Positions 59,174-64,000 of a DNA stretch of 64,000 nucleotides are shown in pieces (within the stretch, counting starts at the first letter, position 1; every line of letters begins with the position of its first letter). Source of the stretch: Rhizobium sp. P40RR-XXII (GTDB lineage: Bacteria; Pseudomonadota; Alphaproteobacteria; Rhizobiales; Rhizobiaceae); contig NZ_JABAII010000021.1 in assembly GCF_012641405.1 (NCBI RefSeq), positions 47,713-111,712 of the forward strand, given 5' to 3'. The position numbers and the translations under genes are program-made. The notes under the pieces were generated by a model. The model saw only the letters and a list, made by a program, of their open reading frames with translations, did not search any database and had not been told where the DNA came from.

Positions 59174-60934
59174 TCATCGGTCTGTGACGATCCGCGCGAT
59201 CATCTCAATGCCGACGGGAGGGTCGGATTGGAACGGCACGATATAGGCACGTTTGGCCAACTTGCCCTTCACGCGAGCGATCTGGGCCTGCTCTCCAACG
59301 ATGCGAGACAAGAGTAGCGGATCCCGGGTTCCGCTCTCCGACATCGTCCGGTTGACCACCCAGCCATAGGGCTCGATCTTCGCCCGCCGCAAATCCTCCT
59401 GTAGCGCGGACGCCTCGGACACCGGGGTCGTCTCGGGCAAGGTGACAAGAATGACGCGCGTATAATCGGGGTCCTGAAGCCGCATCAATGGCGTGACGAT
59501 TCGCCCGGGAACATCCGCCATCTGCGCAGTCATCTGCCGATGGTAGGCCCCCGTCGCATCGAGCAGAAGAAGTGTGTGCCCGGTCGGAGCGGTGTCGACG
59601 ATGACAAAGGCATCGCGCGCCTCGGCGACGATTCTCGAAAAGGCGTGGAATACCGCGACCTCCTCCGTACAGGGAGATTCCAGGTCTTCCCGCAACAGCG
59701 CCCTTTCATGGTCATCCAGATCACGGCCGCGCGTGGACATGATCTTCTCGATATAGCGTTGTGTTTCCGCGGACGGATCGATCCGATCGACAGTCAATCC
59801 CGGCATGTTGCCATCGACTACGAAGGAGAGATGCGCGGCTGGGTCGGTGGTGGTGAGGTGGACGGAATGACCACGCTCGACCAGCCCGATTGCCACGGCG
59901 GCGGCAATAGTCGTCTTTCCGACCCCACCTTTCCCCATGACCATCACGAGACCCTTCTTTCCGGCGGCGATCTCGTTGACGAGCGCGGACAAGGGCGGCA
60001 GTTCCGCGGATTGCACTGAGATTTTCGCCACATCTGCAGGCACTGGCCGCTGCGTGCCGAATAACGCTCGCAGCGCATCGAGACCGACCATATCGAAGCC
60101 CAGCAGCGGATATTCGTCCCGCGGCAGTCGCGAGAGTTTCGCCGGCATACTCTTGATCGCGCCCTCCTGGTATCGCTCGAGAGCGATGGCGACCGGATCG
60201 TCACGCATGGTGGCGATGAACGTACCGTTGAGCGCCAGAATCTGGTTGCCCAATCCAAGTTCCATCAGTTCGCCGGAAGTTCGCGCCGCTTCCCTAATCG
60301 CGGCTGTGTCGGGCCGCGTCACGAGCACGATCGTGGTTCGCCGCTCGTCGCCGAGGCAGGCAAGTGCGGCGCGGAACCTGCTCTCTTGCATCTTGAGACC
60401 CGAATGCGGACCTAGACACGACGCCCCTCGGTCGTTTCCTGCCAGGAAACCCGTCCATGCCTTGGGGAGACTGAGAAGCCTCAGCGTGTGCCCGGTGGGC
60501 GCGGTGTCAAAAATGATATGGTCGTACTCTGCCCAATCGTCCGCGAGGAGACCTACGAACGCGTCGAAAGCGGCGATTTCAGTGGTACAAGCTCCGGAAA
60601 GCTGCTCGCGGACGGTCTCCCGCTGAAGTGGGGAAGCCTCATGTTCCATCTGCTCCAGAACCCGCTTCCGGTACTCGTCTGCCTCGAAATCCGGATCAAT
60701 GTTCATGGCGAACAGGCCCGGCACGGAGCCGACCGGGGTCGGAATACCCGAGAGCCGCGTCGAGAGCATTTCGTCGAGGTTCGACGCCGGGTCGGTGCTG
60801 ACCAGAAGAACGCGTTTGCCACCATCACAAAGTGCGATCGCACTCGCGCAACTGAGTGAGGTCTTTCCCACACCACCCTTCCCTGTAAAGAAAAGGTAAC
60901 GCGAGGGGTTCGTTAGCAGGTGTCTTACGGGCAT
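59174..60934 (-). CDS. arsA: ArsA arsenite-transport ATPase
   Basis: The 586-residue protein has two ATPase halves, each with a deviant Walker A (FTGKGGVGKTSLSC and VMGKGGVGKTTIAA) and the DTAPTGHTLRLL/DTAPTGHTLLLL signature. The three metalloid-binding cysteines are all present in LSGACTTEIAAFD, GASCLGPHSGL and LESPCTEEVAVFH. It should power arsenite or antimonite export together with an ArsB-type pump, but no arsB, acr3, arsC or arsD lies in this window. AAGGAGG precedes ATG 60934. It converges on arsH. Confidence 0.95.
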   Translation of the reverse strand: MPVRHLLTNPSRYLFFTGKGGVGKTSLSCASAIALCDGGKRVLLVSTDPASNLDEMLSTRLSGIPTPVGSVPGLFAMNIDPDFEADEYRKRVLEQMEHEASPLQRETVREQLSGACTTEIAAFDAFVGLLADDWAEYDHIIFDTAPTGHTLRLLSLPKAWTGFLAGNDRGASCLGPHSGLKMQESRFRAALACLGDERRTTIVLVTRPDTAAIREAARTSGELMELGLGNQILALNGTFIATMRDDPVAIALERYQEGAIKSMPAKLSRLPRDEYPLLGFDMVGLDALRALFGTQRPVPADVAKISVQSAELPPLSALVNEIAAGKKGLVMVMGKGGVGKTTIAAAVAIGLVERGHSVHLTTTDPAAHLSFVVDGNMPGLTVDRIDPSAETQRYIEKIMSTRGRDLDDHERALLREDLESPCTEEVAVFHAFSRIVAEARDAFVIVDTAPTGHTLLLLDATGAYHRQMTAQMADVPGRIVTPLMRLQDPDYTRVILVTLPETTPVSEASALQEDLRRAKIEPYGWVVNRTMSESGTRDPLLLSRIVGEQAQIARVKGKLAKRAYIVPFQSDPPVGIEMIARIVTDR

Positions 60935-61280
60935 GATCGCCTCCTTCACGACAAGGAGTAGCGCATTGCGACCTCTATGCCTTGACCGAACTCAATCGAT
61001 TTCTATTTCCAAGAATATAGAAATATGAATTGACACACCTCTCGGGATTCTGCCGGCTAGACGAACGAGACAACGCTGATGGCCGTTTTTGGTCAAGCGC
61101 GCTTGCGGTAACAACGGCAGAAATAGAGGCGCTAAGCCGTCGTTGAGCGAGAACCGTAGAGGGCGTCGAAGCAGATGCTGGAGCAGCATCTTCGCCTTGA
61201 TTGGAATCGAACACCATAACCGGTAACAATCAGCCGCCAGCTCATACTTTTAAGCTGACAAGCTTCCTTTCATGGGAAGC
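60935..61280. other. Upstream region of arsA with ArsR-like palindrome
   Basis: No assignable gene is seen. A minus-strand frame (60992-61189) has no family resemblance. The palindrome is listed separately. Confidence 0.4.
60999..61024. promoter_or_regulatory. Candidate ArsR-type operator
   Basis: A 26-base AT-rich inverted repeat with perfect 8-bp outer arms ATTTCTAT and ATAGAAAT lies about 65 bases before the arsA start. ArsR-family sites are usually AT-rich imperfect repeats of this kind. No arsR gene is visible in the window. Confidence 0.5.
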
Positions 61281-62195
61281 TTAGCTCCAGCGCGGCGGTG
61301 TTCCGATATGATTTTTGAGCGCCTCGGTAAATGCTCTGATTTTCGCAGATGGCACTTGAAGCGCCCGAAGAAGGTATATCCCGGAAGGCCGTTCATTCCA
61401 TGCTTCGCCCGACAGCGATAGGCGGACAAGATCACCCACCTGGACGGAAGGCCCCGAGACCCAGCTCGGTAGGAACGCCACCCCCATCCCGGCGATCGCA
61501 GCCGCGTTCAGCGCTTCAAAATCGTCGGACCGGAATACGACGCGCTCGCACGCTTCCCCTGTCGGCGCGCCAAGAATATTAGACCAACCGAGAAGATCGT
61601 TGCCATGGAGCTTATCGAGGACACGATGTTGGCGAAGCGCATCTGCACTTTCCGGCACGCCGTAGTGCTCAAGATATGCAGGGCTCGCCACGACGATGCG
61701 ATCAAGAGGCGCCAACTTGGTGGCTATCAGCGAGCTGTCCTGTAGATCACCCATCCTCACCACCAGATCGAGCCGCTCTGCGACCGGGTCGGCCAGCCTT
61801 TCGGTGAGATCCAATTCGACATGCAGGCTTGGATATTCCCGCGCGAGAGATGCCAGAACGGGGATGACGTAGCGCTTTCCGAAAGTCGGGAAACAGGCGA
61901 CCCGCAACGTGCCGCTGACCGCGCCATCGAAAGCGGCGACCTCGGAATGGGTATCCGCCAGATCGTCAAGCAGGCGCTGGGCGCGCTCAAAAAGGTGACG
62001 TCCCGCATCCGTCAAAGACAGCGCCCGTGTCGAGCGAACAAGGAGAGCAACACCCAGATCCTGCTCCAATGCATCGATCTGTCGAACGACAGCCGAGGGC
62101 GTGACGGCCCGGCGCCGAGACGCAGCCGAAAAGCTCCCAGTTCGGACGACATCGACGTAAACCGCGAGATGTTCGGCGAAGCGTGGGTCCCTCAT
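61281..62195 (-). CDS. LysR-family regulator
   Basis: The 304-residue protein has the N-terminal winged helix HLAVYVDVVRTGSFSAASRR (RRAVTPSAVVRQIDALEQDL follows) and a periplasmic-binding-like effector domain with LRVACFPTFGKRYVIPVL. It is divergent from the hypothetical gene at 62312 with 116 bases between, the classic LysR layout. It probably controls that gene and the quinone-oxidoreductase-like gene after it. Confidence 0.93.
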   Translation of the reverse strand: MRDPRFAEHLAVYVDVVRTGSFSAASRRRAVTPSAVVRQIDALEQDLGVALLVRSTRALSLTDAGRHLFERAQRLLDDLADTHSEVAAFDGAVSGTLRVACFPTFGKRYVIPVLASLAREYPSLHVELDLTERLADPVAERLDLVVRMGDLQDSSLIATKLAPLDRIVVASPAYLEHYGVPESADALRQHRVLDKLHGNDLLGWSNILGAPTGEACERVVFRSDDFEALNAAAIAGMGVAFLPSWVSGPSVQVGDLVRLSLSGEAWNERPSGIYLLRALQVPSAKIRAFTEALKNHIGTPPRWS

Positions 62196-62311
62196 CTTTG
62201 CCTACGACGCAAAACCGTTTCGACCATTCAGTTCGTTATCATCTGCAGGCATTCGGCGCACTTTCCTTCTCGTGAACGGGCGAACGCCCAACAAACAGAA
62301 GGAACACTACT

Positions 62312-62848
62312 ATGGTCAAGGTCCTCGATACAATTCTCTCCCAGTCCGCCTATTCCGCCGAGATCGACGTTCCGCTCGAACAGATCGATATTGCTGACTG
62401 GCTGTTCAACCTGCCCGAAGCCGAATATCTTCGCTGCTGCCCGCCCGATCATATCGCTGCCGGCGTCACCTGGACCGACGACGGCCGTCGGATGTCGATC
62501 AATGTCGAGCAGATCGGTTCGGGCCTGGTCGTACAGCACTATGTGGCCGAAGTCGCCGAGCCGGCCTATTGCCGCATGAACTCGATCTCGGATGTGTTCA
62601 CAGCCAATGGGCGCACGAAGGTCAACGTCATCTGGGAACTGATCGCCGAGAAGATCGACGACAGAAGGACCCGCTATACCAACAAGGTCACCGCGCACCC
62701 GACGGATGCGTTCATGCGCTTCATCGAAGAGCATGATGTCAGCTACGAAGAGGCCGCGGCAGCCCGTCAGGCCGCAGGCGGCGACCACAACAGCCGCGAG
62801 ACACCACTGTTTGCTGCAAGCATCGCCCGGCGAGCGCTTTCGAAATAA
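62312..62848 (+). CDS. Conserved hypothetical protein, first gene of a LysR-linked pair
   Basis: The 178-residue soluble protein includes DIADWLFNLPEAEYLRCCPP, GVTWTDDGRRMSINVEQIGS and RRTRYTNKVTAHPTDAFMRF. The alternating strands with a final helix would suit a START/SRPBCC-like or lipocalin-like cup, but no family motif is decisive. AAGGA precedes the ATG. It is followed 12 bases later by an oxidoreductase gene and is divergent from a LysR gene, suggesting a shared inducible function. Confidence 0.75.
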   Translation: MVKVLDTILSQSAYSAEIDVPLEQIDIADWLFNLPEAEYLRCCPPDHIAAGVTWTDDGRRMSINVEQIGSGLVVQHYVAEVAEPAYCRMNSISDVFTANGRTKVNVIWELIAEKIDDRRTRYTNKVTAHPTDAFMRFIEEHDVSYEEAAAARQAAGGDHNSRETPLFAASIARRALSK

Positions 62849-62860
62849 GGAGCCGTTGCG

Positions 62861-63847
62861 ATGAAAGCGATCATATTCGATGACTTCGGAACCGCGGATG
62901 TCCTGCGGCTTGGCGAAGCGTCCATGCCCGAAGTACGCCCCGACGATCTTCTGGTCAAGGTGATGGCGGCTGGCGTCAACCGAGCCGACCTCCTGCAACG
63001 GGAAGGTGTCTATGGCTCGCAAAGCTACGGCGACAGCACTACTCTCGGGCTTGAGGTCGCTGGAGAAGTCATTGCCATGGGTGACGCGGTGACCGGCTTT
63101 GCAGTCGGAGAGCGTGTCATGGGCATCGTCGGCGGCGGCGCCTATGCCCAATATGCGCGTCTCGACAGCGGATTGGCCGCTGCCATTCCAGCCGGCATGT
63201 CCTTCACCGATGCAGCCGCGGTCATGGAGAGCTTCGTGACGGCCTGGGAGGCGCTTTCAAATCTCGGGAAAGTCGCAAAAGGTGAGACCGTCCTCGTTCA
63301 TGCTGCTGCAGGCGGTATCGGATCGGCTGCCGTCCAGCTCGCAAAGGCCGCCGGGGCGACCGTGCTGGCCACGGCATCTGCAAGCAACATCGAAAACGTG
63401 CTGACACTCGGCGCGGATGCAGTTTTCGATTACAAGCAGGCGGACTTCGAGGCGGAAATCGTTGATACCACTGCCCCTCGTGGCGTCGATCTGATTATCG
63501 ACTTTGTCGGCGGGTCCTACCTCGCCCGCAACATTCGCAGCCTTGCGCCGGGCGGTCGGCTTGTCCAGGTCGGCCTGCTCGGCCGCGATAACAACGCCAT
63601 CATTCCCCTCGACCTCGTTCTTCACAACCACCTGCAATTGATCGGCACGGTGATGAAATCCAGGTCACGGTCAGAAAAACGAGCGATGATCGGCCGGTTC
63701 AGGGAACACGTACTGCCGAGGGTTGGCCACGAGCTGAAGCCGGTCATTGGAGCGACGTATCCGCTCACCGCTGTATCGGATGCCCAAAGCCGGATGGAGG
63801 CCGGCGGATTGTTCGGGAAGGTTGTTCTTACGGATTTTCATGAATGA
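62861..63847 (+). CDS. Zinc-independent medium-chain reductase, quinone oxidoreductase-like
   Basis: The 328-residue enzyme starts MKAIIFDDFGTADVLRLGEA. It has the GVNRADLLQREGVYG segment of the quinone oxidoreductase branch, NADPH-binding VLVHAAAGGIGSAAVQLAKA and the IIDFVGGSY strand. Zinc-binding cysteines are absent. It reduces quinones or alpha,beta-unsaturated carbonyls with NADPH. It is probably co-transcribed with the hypothetical gene upstream and LysR-controlled. Confidence 0.9.
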   Translation: MKAIIFDDFGTADVLRLGEASMPEVRPDDLLVKVMAAGVNRADLLQREGVYGSQSYGDSTTLGLEVAGEVIAMGDAVTGFAVGERVMGIVGGGAYAQYARLDSGLAAAIPAGMSFTDAAAVMESFVTAWEALSNLGKVAKGETVLVHAAAGGIGSAAVQLAKAAGATVLATASASNIENVLTLGADAVFDYKQADFEAEIVDTTAPRGVDLIIDFVGGSYLARNIRSLAPGGRLVQVGLLGRDNNAIIPLDLVLHNHLQLIGTVMKSRSRSEKRAMIGRFREHVLPRVGHELKPVIGATYPLTAVSDAQSRMEAGGLFGKVVLTDFHE

Positions 63848-63953
63848 CACAGGCCTGGGATGTGCTACCCGCGCCTTGAGATCCCATCAGGGGTGAGTAG
63901 CGGCCTGCACGGTGGCAGAGTGAGGTCGCTAGAAAACTCTCTGGAGGCCAACC

Positions 63954-64000
63954 ATGCCGATGACAGCAGATCAATCTCAAGCGCAGACCACTACTCTCGT
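63954..64000 (+). CDS. Start of a further gene, cut by the window edge
   Basis: A GGAGG ribosome site at 63942-63946 precedes an ATG that opens MPMTADQSQAQTTTLV. Too short to identify. Confidence 0.5.
   Translation, partial: MPMTADQSQAQTTTL

Overview
The window looks like accessory DNA, a plasmid or genomic island, from a Rhizobiales bacterium of the Rhizobium/Sinorhizobium/Agrobacterium type. This is inferred from the gene families: three ABC sugar importers each with a LacI regulator, a rhizobial-type class I aldolase, an IS91-family element with its own integrase, and an N-terminal protein segment typical of alphaproteobacterial hypothetical proteins. No rRNA, complete tRNA, CRISPR array or replication origin was found.

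Layout. 0-3.7 kb: a DUF2026-type protein, a VOC protein, a membrane protein and an AraC regulator. 3.7-21.9 kb: one long minus-strand operon. It starts with a LacI regulator whose 16-bp operator lies between a -35 and a -10 box. It then runs through a dehydrogenase fragment, CoA-transferase, enoyl-CoA hydratase, aldehyde dehydrogenase, ABC importer, two GMC oxidoreductases, a Gfo/Idh/MocA dehydrogenase, a fumarate-reductase-like flavoprotein, a PfkB kinase and a class I aldolase. The substrate is unknown; oxidation, phosphorylation, aldol cleavage and CoA-ester steps are all encoded. 22.3-28 kb: a small lipoprotein, an XRE regulator with a divergent 375-aa protein (HEPN-like C-terminus), an IS110 remnant, a Fic protein and a DUF899 protein. 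28.5-30.3 kb: nitric oxide detoxification (hmp, nsrR). 30.5-38.5 kb: a second sugar system (Tat-exported binding protein, two permeases, LacI, RbsD/FucU mutarotase, ribokinase, divergent ATPase) with two identical operators. 38.5-40.5 kb: another IS110 remnant and a second copy of the XRE/375-aa module. 41-47 kb: a ribose-type ABC importer with a divergent LacI. 47.4-50.6 kb: isochorismatase-like hydrolase, glutathione transferase, SDR and AraC. 50.8-53.1 kb: IS91-family element. 53.5-58 kb: dehydrogenase and NTF2-like remnants, an NTF2-like/TetR operon, a frameshifted GlcG/HbpS-like gene and an acetolactate-synthase-like enzyme. 58-61 kb: arsH and arsA without a visible pump. 61.3-64 kb: LysR, a conserved hypothetical, a quinone-oxidoreductase-like enzyme and the start of one more gene.

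The strongest candidates for something undescribed are (a) the 18-kb catabolic operon and (b) the duplicated XRE/HEPN-like module. In (b) the large gene is almost identical between copies while the partner regulator is strongly diverged. A recurring detail is a perfect GC-rich hairpin directly after the binding-protein gene in all three ABC operons.
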